Both the position numbers and the translations under genes were made by a program. Positions 1-6,909 of a stretch of 11,002 bases of DNA are shown here, piece by piece. Origin of the DNA: Spirochaetota bacterium. Its GTDB lineage: Bacteria; Spirochaetota; UBA4802; UBA5550. The stretch spans positions 1 to 11,002 of the forward strand of contig JAKJGD010000022.1 of the NCBI GenBank assembly GCA_022704585.1, in the 5' to 3' direction. Numbering within the stretch: position 1 is the first letter of the stretch; every line of letters begins with the position of its first letter. The notes under the pieces are model-generated. The model saw nothing but the letters and a program-made list of their open reading frames with translations, was not told where the DNA came from and did no database searches.

Positions 1-37
1 ATGCTCGTAATGACATCCGGAAAAAATCATAATTGAT

Positions 38-66
38 TTGACAATATGGTTCTGATTGTGTAGAAA
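38..66 (+). promoter_or_regulatory. Sigma-70-type promoter for the GNAT gene
   Basis: A perfect TTGACA -35 box (38-43) is followed after exactly 17 bases by TAGAAA (61-66), which matches four of six bases of the TATAAT consensus. The expected transcription start near 73 leaves a leader of about 15 bases before the ATG at 89, with an AGGGG ribosome-binding site at 77-81. Spacing and position fit a housekeeping promoter. This is prediction from sequence only. Confidence 0.55.
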
Positions 67-88
67 ATGAGCCACCAGGGGAAACGAC

Positions 89-565
89 ATGGAAATAATT
101 TCACTGCACCAGGAACCTGATCTCGCACCCATTCTTGCCTACTGGGCCTATCTGGAGTGGTACCAGAAGCGAGCACTGGATTTCAATCTGGTCCTGCGCG
201 CCTTCATGGAGCGCGCTAATAACGAGGCTCTGCCCCAGTCCTTTGTCGCGCTTGACGGGTCGCTCCCGGTGGGGATGGTGACGCTCAAGCTCGATGACCT
301 CTGGTCGCGGAAAGAGCTCAATCCCTGGCTTTCTTCCCTCTATATCGCTTCCGGGTACCGGAACCGGGGCACCGGCCACGCGCTGGTCCGGGCGGTAATC
401 ATGCGTGCAAAAGAGCTGGAATACCAGAGCGTCCACCTTTTCCTGGGCCAGAAAGACACGGAGCGGCTCGAGCGATATTACCGGAAGAGGGGGTGGGAGG
501 TAATGGGCATGGCGGAAGATAATGACGGCCTCGAAACGAAGATACTCAGGTTTAATCTCCAGTAG
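89..565 (+). CDS. GNAT-family N-acetyltransferase
   Basis: This 158-residue protein is predicted to transfer an acetyl group from acetyl-CoA to an amine; the substrate cannot be told from sequence. Its length is typical of a single-domain GNAT. Motif A is clear: a strand LSSLYIASGYR (about 81-91) runs into the acetyl-CoA pyrophosphate-binding loop R91-N-R-G-T-G96 and a helix to about 110. Motif B follows with L127-ERYYRKRGWEVMG (to about 140), whose Tyr130/Tyr131 sit where many GNATs carry the general-acid tyrosine. The N-terminal part has the usual beta strand SFVALDG..VGMVTL (51-66). No signal peptide or membrane segment is visible, so it is probably cytosolic. The ATG start is supported by AGGGG seven bases upstream and a good promoter. 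The gene is monocistronic and converges on the response-regulator gene with only 24 bases between the stops. The family call is secure; the role is unknown. Confidence 0.9.
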   Translation: MEIISLHQEPDLAPILAYWAYLEWYQKRALDFNLVLRAFMERANNEALPQSFVALDGSLPVGMVTLKLDDLWSRKELNPWLSSLYIASGYRNRGTGHALVRAVIMRAKELEYQSVHLFLGQKDTERLERYYRKRGWEVMGMAEDNDGLETKILRFNLQ

Positions 566-589
566 GCCCGCGGCGCGGATCAGCCGGCA

Positions 590-1933
590 TCAGGGCATCC
601 GGTAGTGTTTTTCCCTGAAGATCTTGATGCAGATCTCGACGACATCACTGTCGAAGTGCTTTCCTTTCTTGTTGGTTATCTCCTCAAGGGCATCTTCTAT
701 TCCCAGTGCGGGACGGTACGGCCGGTCTGATGCCATGGCCTCCACCACGTCCGCAACGCAGATAATGCGTGCTCCGATCAGGATATCGTTGTTAGTCAGG
801 CCGCGCGGATACCCTGACCCGTTGCACCATTCATGGTGCTGCAGGACCATCTCCGCCAGCGGCCAGGGGAACTCAATGGTCTTGAGAATATCATATCCGA
901 TCTGGGGGTGAGTCTTGATCAGGTCGAACTCGATTGCTGAAAGTCGCCCCGGCTTGCTCAGTATCTCGGTCGGTATGCAGATCTTGCCCAGGTCGTGAAT
1001 GATGCCGGCCATGAATATCCCTTCAATGTGTTTTTCAGGGAGCTGCATCTCCTCGGCTATCGTTTTGGCGATGTTGGCTACCCGTCGCTGGTGGCCCGCG
1101 GTGTAGGGATCGCGCGTTTCGAGAGTCTGGGCCATGGCCTGTATGATGCCTCCCACGGCCTTCTTTATCTGGACGAAGCTTTCCTTCAGCTTCATCTCGG
1201 AATTGACCCGCTCCGTATCGTCGCGCAGGATAATGACCGAGCCCGATCGCTCGCCATTGATGTCGCTGATTGGGGACACGCTGAAGTCCACGGGCACCTT
1301 CCTCCCGGACTGAGTGATAAAGTAATTGTAGTGGATTTCGTCGTTCATCACGTCCGTGCTGCCGGTGAGGCCGTTATACCGGATGTTCATTACTTCGTTG
1401 AAATGTTTGCCGAGCAGCTTGTCTATCGTGAACTCCGTGATCCGCTCTGCATTCGGGTTCACGTAGGTGATCTGGTCTGCCGTGTCCATGACGAACACCG
1501 CGTCGCCGATGCTGTTCAGGATAGTGAAAAACCGAAGCTCGCTCTCCTTGAGACGGTCTTCCATCTCGTGCCTGAGTATTGCCAGCTCGATGGCCGATTT
1601 CAGCTCCTTCTTGTCAACCGGCTTGACGATGTACCCTGAGGGATTCGTGGTGAGGGCGCGCTTCAGCGTGTTGCTGTCGGATGACGAGGTTATAAAAATG
1701 ACCGGAATGCTGTGAATATCATTTATCTGCCGGGCTGTCTCGATACCGTCGATCTGGCCTCCGAGAATAATGTCCATCAGCACTACGTCAGGGCTGAACT
1801 TGATTATCTCGTGAATGGCCTCCTCGCCCGTTGGGACAGTGTGAATAATATTATATCCCAGGTCCCTGATGAATTTATTGAGCAGGAGTATCGTTGTTTT
1901 GTCATCTTCGACAAGAAGGATTTTATGACTCAT
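590..1933 (-). CDS. Response regulator: REC-PAS-HD-GYP, probable c-di-GMP phosphodiesterase
   Basis: Predicted to receive a phosphoryl group and, through a PAS sensor, control hydrolysis of cyclic di-GMP. Numbering is for the 447-residue product from the ATG at 1933. The REC domain (about 3-120) has the acidic pair D10/D11, phospho-acceptor D54 in VVLMDIIL, T82 and K104 in IVKP. A PAS domain follows (about 133-243: FFTILNSIGDAVFVMD..ITYVNPNAE), then a short helical linker. The HD-GYP domain (about 265-447) keeps H281, H313-D314 with K317 in IIHDLGK, H342, H366-H367 in QHHE, the signature GSGYP (372-376), D395 in ADVVEAM and RPYR (404-407), so it appears catalytically competent. Asn371 replaces the Asp of the common HHExxDGxGYP form, a substitution I believe is not rare. 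No DNA-binding domain is present. No histidine kinase lies next to it, so it is an orphan regulator; its partner is unknown. An in-frame TTG at 1939 would add two residues but the ribosome-binding site favours the ATG. Confidence 0.93.
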   Translation of the reverse strand: MSHKILLVEDDKTTILLLNKFIRDLGYNIIHTVPTGEEAIHEIIKFSPDVVLMDIILGGQIDGIETARQINDIHSIPVIFITSSSDSNTLKRALTTNPSGYIVKPVDKKELKSAIELAILRHEMEDRLKESELRFFTILNSIGDAVFVMDTADQITYVNPNAERITEFTIDKLLGKHFNEVMNIRYNGLTGSTDVMNDEIHYNYFITQSGRKVPVDFSVSPISDINGERSGSVIILRDDTERVNSEMKLKESFVQIKKAVGGIIQAMAQTLETRDPYTAGHQRRVANIAKTIAEEMQLPEKHIEGIFMAGIIHDLGKICIPTEILSKPGRLSAIEFDLIKTHPQIGYDILKTIEFPWPLAEMVLQHHEWCNGSGYPRGLTNNDILIGARIICVADVVEAMASDRPYRPALGIEDALEEITNKKGKHFDSDVVEICIKIFREKHYRMP

Positions 1934-1939
1934 CTGCAA

Positions 1940-1944
1940 CCCTT
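1940..1944 (-). promoter_or_regulatory. Ribosome-binding site that sets the HD-GYP gene start
   Basis: On the minus strand AAGGG (1944 to 1940) is followed directly by TTGCAG and then ATG (1933-1931). The spacing to the ATG is six bases, which is normal, whereas an in-frame TTG at 1939 would touch the Shine-Dalgarno sequence with no spacer. The ATG start is therefore preferred. Confidence 0.6.
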
Positions 1945-2310
1945 GTTAGTGATACCGCAGCTTCCCGGATTGTGTTACTGCGCGGCGTATCATGAAATGA
2001 TCATAGAACCATCATCGGCTTATCATTTTTGTACAATGCCTGCGGTAATGATCCGCGGGACATAACGTAATCACATATGACCCGGTAAATTTTAAAAATA
2101 TCACCTTGGGAACGACACGATATAAGAACCCGCCCGTGCCGGTGGATAATGTATTATTAATTTAATATAAGTATCACGTCAATCTAATTAAATATTAATA
2201 AAATATACAAAATTTTAAACATATTGTAAATACATGATCAAATAAAAGATAAATGTGTCCCGTGTTGTTTGATTTGCTGCTTTGCCGTGAAATAGTTGTA
2301 TCGTCAACAA

Positions 2311-2339
2311 TAAACATACACATGTAATTTTTGTATAAT
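2311..2339 (+). promoter_or_regulatory. Candidate promoter for the activase leader
   Basis: TAAACA (2311-2316, four of six matches to TTGACA) lies exactly 17 bases before a perfect TATAAT (2334-2339). The DNA upstream is very AT-rich and could act as an UP element. Transcription would start near 2346, giving a leader of about 165 bases before the activase ATG at 2513 that passes through the hairpin at 2404-2430. AT-rich DNA often yields chance -10 boxes, so confidence is moderate. Confidence 0.45.
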
Positions 2340-2350
2340 TAATTTGAATA

Positions 2351-2446
2351 ATGTTCAAAAAACTTAATGGACAAAAAAAAATATGGTTATATTTATTGGC
2401 CTCTGCCTGGGTGCCGTTGGCACAAAGGCAATTTTTTTATGAATAA
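2351..2446 (+). CDS. Possible 31-residue leader peptide (uncertain)
   Basis: An ATG at 2351 opens 31 codons ending at TAA 2444-2446. The product would begin MFKKLNGQKK, then a hydrophobic stretch IWLYLLASAWVPLA, then QRQFFYE. The pattern of a basic N-terminus followed by a hydrophobic core resembles a signal or small membrane peptide. The ORF runs through the whole terminator-like hairpin at 2404-2438, so ribosomes translating it would disturb that structure, as expected of a leader peptide. Against it, there is no Shine-Dalgarno sequence, the candidate promoter would leave only about five bases of leader, and lysine and hydrophobic codons arise easily in A/T-rich DNA. No run of a single regulatory amino acid is seen. 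I cannot assign a function and it may be a chance ORF. Confidence 0.2.
   Translation: MFKKLNGQKKIWLYLLASAWVPLAQRQFFYE
2404..2438 (+). terminator. Intrinsic-terminator-like hairpin in the activase leader
   Basis: TGCCT (2404-2408) pairs with AGGCA (2426-2430) and GTGCC (2411-2415) with GGCAC (2419-2423), around a GTT loop and a GG/AA internal mismatch. This is followed by A and seven T (2432-2438). It has the form of a rho-independent terminator on the plus strand but lies about 75 bases before the activase start, where no upstream gene on this strand needs one. It is best read as a transcription attenuator, or as the end of a short RNA of about 93 bases starting near 2346. The preceding GCCTCT (2399-2404) could also pair with the GGAGGC (2500-2505) that contains the activase ribosome-binding site. 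Confidence 0.55.
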
Positions 2447-2512
2447 ATCATTATAGAAAAAAATCGCCCTGATTTATAAGGGCTAATCAAAATAATTCCG
2501 GAGGCTTGTTCC

Positions 2513-5500
2513 ATGCAGAGTCTTGGCATCAATATCGGCTCTTCGAGCATCAAGGTCGTCCTTCTTGAGGATGAGCGGGCCCGGTGGGAAACCGTCGTTG
2601 CACATGAGGGGAATTTCATTGAGACGCTTAAAAATATCCTGCTTGAAAGGCAGGTGCCGGCAGGAGTCCCGTCCCTTGTCACCGGCACCGAGGGCAGGTT
2701 TTTACTGAATATTAACAACGTGCTGGAATCTATCTGCGTTGAGGAGGCACTGAATCGGCTCGGGCTGAAAGTTGACGCCTCGGTATCTCTGGGCGGGGAG
2801 AACTTTGTCGTGTACACCATTGACGAGAACGGGAAGATCATTACCAGCTTCTCCGGCAACAAGTGCGCATCCGGCACCGGCGAGTTTTTCAAGCAGCAGC
2901 TGGGACGGATGGACCTGCGGCTGGCGGACGTTGCCAGCGTGCCGGATACCGCCGTGGTCTGCCATATGTCCTCGCGCTGCTCGGTCTTCATGAAGAGCGA
3001 CTGCACGCACAAGCTGAACAAGGGTGAGGCGACCAAGGCGGACATCGTGATGTCGCTTTCTGATGTCATGTCGACCAAGGTCTCCGACTTCCTGAAACGG
3101 GCTCGTATCAAGAGCGGCCGGGTGCTTCTTACAGGCGGCGTGACAAAGAACAAAAACATCATCCGTTTCCTCAAGGAGAAGCTGCCGGGCATAGAATTCG
3201 TTGTGCCGGAGGAGGCGCCCTGCCTGGAGGCATACGGCGCGGCATATCTGGCCGCGACATCGGGTAGCCCGCTTCCCAAACGGGACGACCTGTTCAAGCC
3301 GCAGCAGATCGAGTTTGCCAAGTACAAGAGCCTGAAAAGCGCGGAGGGCAAGGTGAATTACCTGCCGTCGCGCCGCGGTACGGCAAAGCCTGGAGGCGAA
3401 TACATTCTCGGCGTCGACGGCGGCTCGACCACCACGAAGGTTGCGCTCATCGATATCGAGACTGACGAAATTGTGGCCTCCCACTACGGACGGACCCATG
3501 GTGACCCGGTGAACGCGCTGAAGGAATGCCTGGTTGAGGTGAAGAAACAATTATCTCAACAGATCGGTGACGCTTCGATCAACATCACGATCGCTTCAAC
3601 GACCGGCTCCTCACGGGAAATACTCGGCGTGTTTCTGGAAACGCCCGCCGTGTATAATGAAATCATCGCCCACGCGGTGGGCACCACCTACTTCAAGCCG
3701 GACATCGATACTATTTTCGAGATCGGGGGCCAGGACGCAAAATATGCCATGCTGAAAAACAGGGTCCCCATTGATTACGCGATGAACGAGGCATGCTCCG
3801 CCGGGACCGGCTCGTTCCTCGAGGAGTCCGCCTCCGGGGACCTCAACATAACCAACGTGCGAGACATCGGCGATATCGCGGTGCGGGCCCAGGGGCCCCT
3901 TAAATTCGGCGAGCAGTGCTCCGCCTTCATCAACTCTGACATACGCAAGGCGATTCAGCTGGGCGCCTCACGCGAGGACATAACCGCCGGCATCATTACC
4001 TCCATAGTGTCAAACTACCTGAACCGGGTGGTGGGCAACCGGACCATCGGCAATAACATAGTGCTCCAGGGGGGCGTCGCTCTTAACAAGGCGGTGCCCC
4101 TGGCGTTTGCCATGCTCATGAATAAAAGCATTACCATCCCGCCGGACCCCGAGCTCCTGGGGTGCTTCGGCGTGGGCATCCTCGCCAAGCAGAAGTTCCA
4201 GGACGGGATCATAGAGAAGGGACGTTTCGAGATCGACGCGATACTGGGCACCAAAATCGTATACGAGCGCGAGTTTGCCTGCAAGGCGTGCGATAACGAG
4301 TGCTCCATCCGGGTTCTGAACGTTAACGGCCACAAGTACATGTTCGGCGGCCGCTGTAACAAGTACGCGAACATGCGGAAAAAGAAAAAGATAGACGAAT
4401 CAAAAGTTTTCAACTATATCGAGAAGCGCGAACAGCTCATGTTCCACGACTGCGCGCCAAGAAAGGAGGACTTCGTCAGGAAGCGCAATTACACCGTGGG
4501 CGTGCCCAAAGCTTTTTCCGTGTATACCCTCTGGCCGCTCTACTCCTGGTTTTTCCATACGCTGGGGATCGAGGTGCGACTCTCCGAGGAGATATCGCAC
4601 GACGGCGTGGCGCGCACCGAGGGATCCTACTGCTTCCCGGCCGAGATTGCGCACGGCGCTGTGCAGGACATCCTGAACGCGGGGCTCGATTACATTTTCG
4701 TGCCTCATTTCCGGGACCTGGAGAGCTACGTCGACGATGTGCACGCAAATTTCTGCCCTATCACGCAGTCGCTTCCCTATTACATAAAAAAGGCCTTCCC
4801 CGAGATCGACGAGCGCAAGTTTCTCGCGCCGATCGTGAGCTTCAAGTTCGGTAAGGAAAAGGCGCTGGAGGAGTTTGTGCGCATCGGGGCACAGCTCGGC
4901 ATAGCCGAGCGCGAGGTGCGCCAGGCCTTCAATATTGCCTGCGACAAGCAGGACGATTTCTGGGCCCGCTACCGCGAGATGGGCGCCGAGGCGTACCGCC
5001 AGGCGGCGGAGGCCGGGCATCCGGTCATAGCCGTGCTGGGACGGCCTTACAACGCTTTTACACGCGATGCGAACATGGGTATACCCCTGAAGTTCACCAC
5101 CCGCGGCTATTCGGTCATCCCGTTTGACATGCTGCCGTTCGAGCAGGCGGGGATTTTCAGCAACATGTACTGGTACTACGGCCAGCAGGACATGAAGGCG
5201 AGCGTTCTCCTGAAAGACGAGCCCAACATCTTCGTCACCTATATTACAAACTTTTCCTGCGCGCCCGACTCGTTCATGCTCCATTACGTGAAGTGGATCA
5301 TGGGCACAAAGCCGTTCCTGGTCCTGGAGCTCGATTCGCATTCGGCCGACGCCGGGGTCGACACCCGGGTCGAGGCCTTCCTCGACATCATCGAGGGATA
5401 TCGATCCAAGATTGAGCAGATCCGGGGCGAGCGGTATGACAACGGCCTGCGCTTCATCAACAACGGCGTGGACCCGCTCCACCTCATGGACCTGAAAAAC

Positions 5501-6826
5501 AACCGGAAGATCGAGATTTTCGGCAACAAGCATGCGAAGATGCTCCTCTCCAACATGGGGCGCCTTTCTACGGAGCTGCTGGCAGCATCCCTCAGGGCGG
5601 CCGGTATCACCGCGGAAGCCATGCCCCTCCCGGACACCTACACGCTGCAGATGGCGCGGAACCACATGTCCGGCAAGGAGTGCCTGCCCTCGCAGCTGGT
5701 ACTGGGCGCCGCACTCAAATATTTTTCATCCGAGAAGTACCGCAAGGACGAGATATACATGCTCTTCGTTCCAACGACGACAGGGCCCTGCCGCACGGGC
5801 CAGTACTTCGTGTTCTACGAAAACCTTTTTAAGGACATGCGTCTGGAAAATGTCGTGGTGGTCACCCTGGACTCCGACAATTCATACAACGAGCTGGGGC
5901 CGCATTTCAGCAAGAGCGCGTGGAAAGGGCTTGTCGTCGCAGACTACATGAAGGATATCGAGACATCGCTCCGCACCTGCGCCGTTGACCCGGCGGCAGC
6001 AATTGCCAAGTACGATGAGCTCTGGCAGGAGCTGATCGATATCACTGAAACGGATATCGACCAGGTTTTCCCGGCCCTGGAGCGCATCGCTGCAGAGATT
6101 GCGAAGATACCGCTCAAACTCCGTGTGGAGGAGACCCCGAAGGTGCTCATCGTCGGCGAGATCTACGTCCGGCGCGACGATTTCGCCGTGGATGAGCTGA
6201 TAAGGATGTTCAGCAGGCGGGGCATCATCGCCAAGGTCTCCGGCATCACCGAGTGGATCTATTACTGCGATTACACCCGGAAGCACGACATCCAGAAGCG
6301 CCTTGGACTGCTGCCCTGGTACCGGAAGCCCTTCTCGAAGGAGCTGCGCGAGCTCGTATCCTGGAAGATCGAGGAGTGGTACAAGCACGGCGTGGAGAAG
6401 AAGGTCAAGGCGGCCCTTGCCGTGAGCGGGCTCGTGCCACACACGCCGCATGACATGGAACAGATCATGAATAACGCGGAAACGCACTTCGTGAGCGACG
6501 AGCTCTATTCGGAAATATCGATTTCGAGCGGCGTGGCGTCGACGGCGATGATGGAAGATTTTTCCGGCATCGTGAACATTTCACCCTTTGCCTGCCTTAT
6601 CGGGCGCGTGATCGAAGGTCTCATCACTCCCTGGTCGCGCGAGCGCCGCTTCCCGGTAATATCGGTTGAGATCGACGGGGACATCCTGCCGCCGGGTATT
6701 GTGAACAAGCTTGAGATCTTCATGCTCAACGTGCTCAGGTTTCGGCACAATCCGAGCGTTGCGGAGCTCGTGGACCGCGAGGACCAGGAGGTCGTGTCGC
6801 TCGACAGGAAGATTATTCGGAAGTAG
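2513..6826 (+). CDS. Fused acyl-CoA dehydratase activase (tandem BadF/BcrA ATPase, DUF2229, HgdB-like C-terminus)
   Basis: A 1437-residue protein of the BadF/BadG/BcrA/BcrD family. Relatives use ATP and an Fe-S cluster to inject a low-potential electron into 2-hydroxyacyl-CoA dehydratases, benzoyl-CoA reductases or double-cubane cluster proteins. Two ASKHA ATPase domains are seen. The first (about 4-250) starts GINIGSSSIK and carries C118 (KCASGTGEF) and C156 (SSRCSVF). The second (about 297-565) starts GVDGGSTTTK (300-309), has EIGGQDAKY, and carries C428 (ACSAGTGSF) and C469 (EQCSAF). Each domain thus has the cysteine pair that in HgdC-type activases ligates a [4Fe-4S] cluster across a homodimer. 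Then come C590-x2-C593-x3-C597 and C615, a DUF2229-type region (from Y660, YTVGVPKAFSVYTLWPLYSW) and a C-terminal HgdB-like part with GKECLPSQL and FSGIVNISPFACLIGR. The start is well supported by GGAGG eight bases upstream. It ends at the shared terminator 6853-6889. No dehydratase or reductase subunit genes adjoin it, so the target is unknown. The protein is soluble, with no signal peptide. Confidence 0.9.
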   Translation: MQSLGINIGSSSIKVVLLEDERARWETVVAHEGNFIETLKNILLERQVPAGVPSLVTGTEGRFLLNINNVLESICVEEALNRLGLKVDASVSLGGENFVVYTIDENGKIITSFSGNKCASGTGEFFKQQLGRMDLRLADVASVPDTAVVCHMSSRCSVFMKSDCTHKLNKGEATKADIVMSLSDVMSTKVSDFLKRARIKSGRVLLTGGVTKNKNIIRFLKEKLPGIEFVVPEEAPCLEAYGAAYLAATSGSPLPKRDDLFKPQQIEFAKYKSLKSAEGKVNYLPSRRGTAKPGGEYILGVDGGSTTTKVALIDIETDEIVASHYGRTHGDPVNALKECLVEVKKQLSQQIGDASINITIASTTGSSREILGVFLETPAVYNEIIAHAVGTTYFKPDIDTIFEIGGQDAKYAMLKNRVPIDYAMNEACSAGTGSFLEESASGDLNITNVRDIGDIAVRAQGPLKFGEQCSAFINSDIRKAIQLGASREDITAGIITSIVSNYLNRVVGNRTIGNNIVLQGGVALNKAVPLAFAMLMNKSITIPPDPELLGCFGVGILAKQKFQDGIIEKGRFEIDAILGTKIVYEREFACKACDNECSIRVLNVNGHKYMFGGRCNKYANMRKKKKIDESKVFNYIEKREQLMFHDCAPRKEDFVRKRNYTVGVPKAFSVYTLWPLYSWFFHTLGIEVRLSEEISHDGVARTEGSYCFPAEIAHGAVQDILNAGLDYIFVPHFRDLESYVDDVHANFCPITQSLPYYIKKAFPEIDERKFLAPIVSFKFGKEKALEEFVRIGAQLGIAEREVRQAFNIACDKQDDFWARYREMGAEAYRQAAEAGHPVIAVLGRPYNAFTRDANMGIPLKFTTRGYSVIPFDMLPFEQAGIFSNMYWYYGQQDMKASVLLKDEPNIFVTYITNFSCAPDSFMLHYVKWIMGTKPFLVLELDSHSADAGVDTRVEAFLDIIEGYRSKIEQIRGERYDNGLRFINNGVDPLHLMDLKNNRKIEIFGNKHAKMLLSNMGRLSTELLAASLRAAGITAEAMPLPDTYTLQMARNHMSGKECLPSQLVLGAALKYFSSEKYRKDEIYMLFVPTTTGPCRTGQYFVFYENLFKDMRLENVVVVTLDSDNSYNELGPHFSKSAWKGLVVADYMKDIETSLRTCAVDPAAAIAKYDELWQELIDITETDIDQVFPALERIAAEIAKIPLKLRVEETPKVLIVGEIYVRRDDFAVDELIRMFSRRGIIAKVSGITEWIYYCDYTRKHDIQKRLGLLPWYRKPFSKELRELVSWKIEEWYKHGVEKKVKAALAVSGLVPHTPHDMEQIMNNAETHFVSDELYSEISISSGVASTAMMEDFSGIVNISPFACLIGRVIEGLITPWSRERRFPVISVEIDGDILPPGIVNKLEIFMLNVLRFRHNPSVAELVDREDQEVVSLDRKIIRK

Positions 6827-6852
6827 GCCTGCTGGCGACGGCGGCAGGAGAT

Positions 6853-6889
6853 ATAAAAAAAGCGCGGCCGGCAGCCGCGCTTTTTTTAT
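6853..6889. terminator. Bidirectional intrinsic terminator
   Basis: A perfect stem of 16 base pairs consists of AT plus seven A and GCGCGGC on the left (6853-6868) and the complementary GCCGCGC plus seven T and AT on the right (6874-6889), with the five-base loop CGGCA. The A tract on one side and T tract on the other let it terminate transcription from both directions. It lies 27 bases after the activase stop and about 20 bases after the end of the convergent guanylyltransferase gene, as expected for a shared terminator. Confidence 0.93.
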
Positions 6890-6909
6890 TTACGGGTTCT
6901 GGAGGCTGA

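Larger units (their letters stand above)
1945..2512. other. AT-rich divergent intergenic region
   Basis: About 570 bases separate the divergent HD-GYP and activase genes. Composition changes sharply: roughly 2085-2400 is strongly AT-rich (long runs of A/T around 2140-2260 and nine consecutive A at 2373-2381), against GC-rich flanking genes. No convincing ORF above about 30 codons lies here. Inside are a promoter candidate (2311-2339), small dyads just upstream of it (GTTG-N6-CAAC at 2295-2308 and TTGT-N7-ACAA at 2296-2310), a possible leader ORF and a terminator-like hairpin, listed separately. I found no convincing promoter for the minus-strand HD-GYP gene. The role of the AT-rich block is inferred to be regulatory; it could also be a nucleoid-protein-bound segment. 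Confidence 0.6.

Noticed and set aside
566..589. Terminator between the convergent GNAT and HD-GYP genes
   Set aside because: The 24 bases are GC-rich with a CCGCGG palindrome but have no adequate stem-loop and no T tract on either strand.
995..1639. Plus-strand ORF of 214 codons opposite the HD-GYP gene
   Set aside because: It is antisense to conserved PAS and HD-GYP coding sequence and has no domain features of its own.
2228..2241. FNR-type box near ATCAA at 2237-2241
   Set aside because: The opposite half-site reads AAATA in place of TTGAT, so there is no dyad.
2417..2434. Possible sigma-54 promoter beginning with TTGGCAC
   Set aside because: The -24-like TGGCAC is present, but the -12 position reads CAATT instead of TTGCA, so the required GC is missing; the bases are better explained as the hairpin arm.
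2455..2484. Minus-strand terminator formed by GCCCT/AGGGC followed by a T tract
   Set aside because: The stem is only five base pairs with an eight-base loop, and no minus-strand gene ends here, since upstream on that strand is the antisense of the activase.
4400..5665. Long minus-strand ORF of 421 codons inside the activase gene
   Set aside because: It is the mirror of a GC-rich coding region, shows no recognisable motif and lies antisense to a clearly conserved protein.
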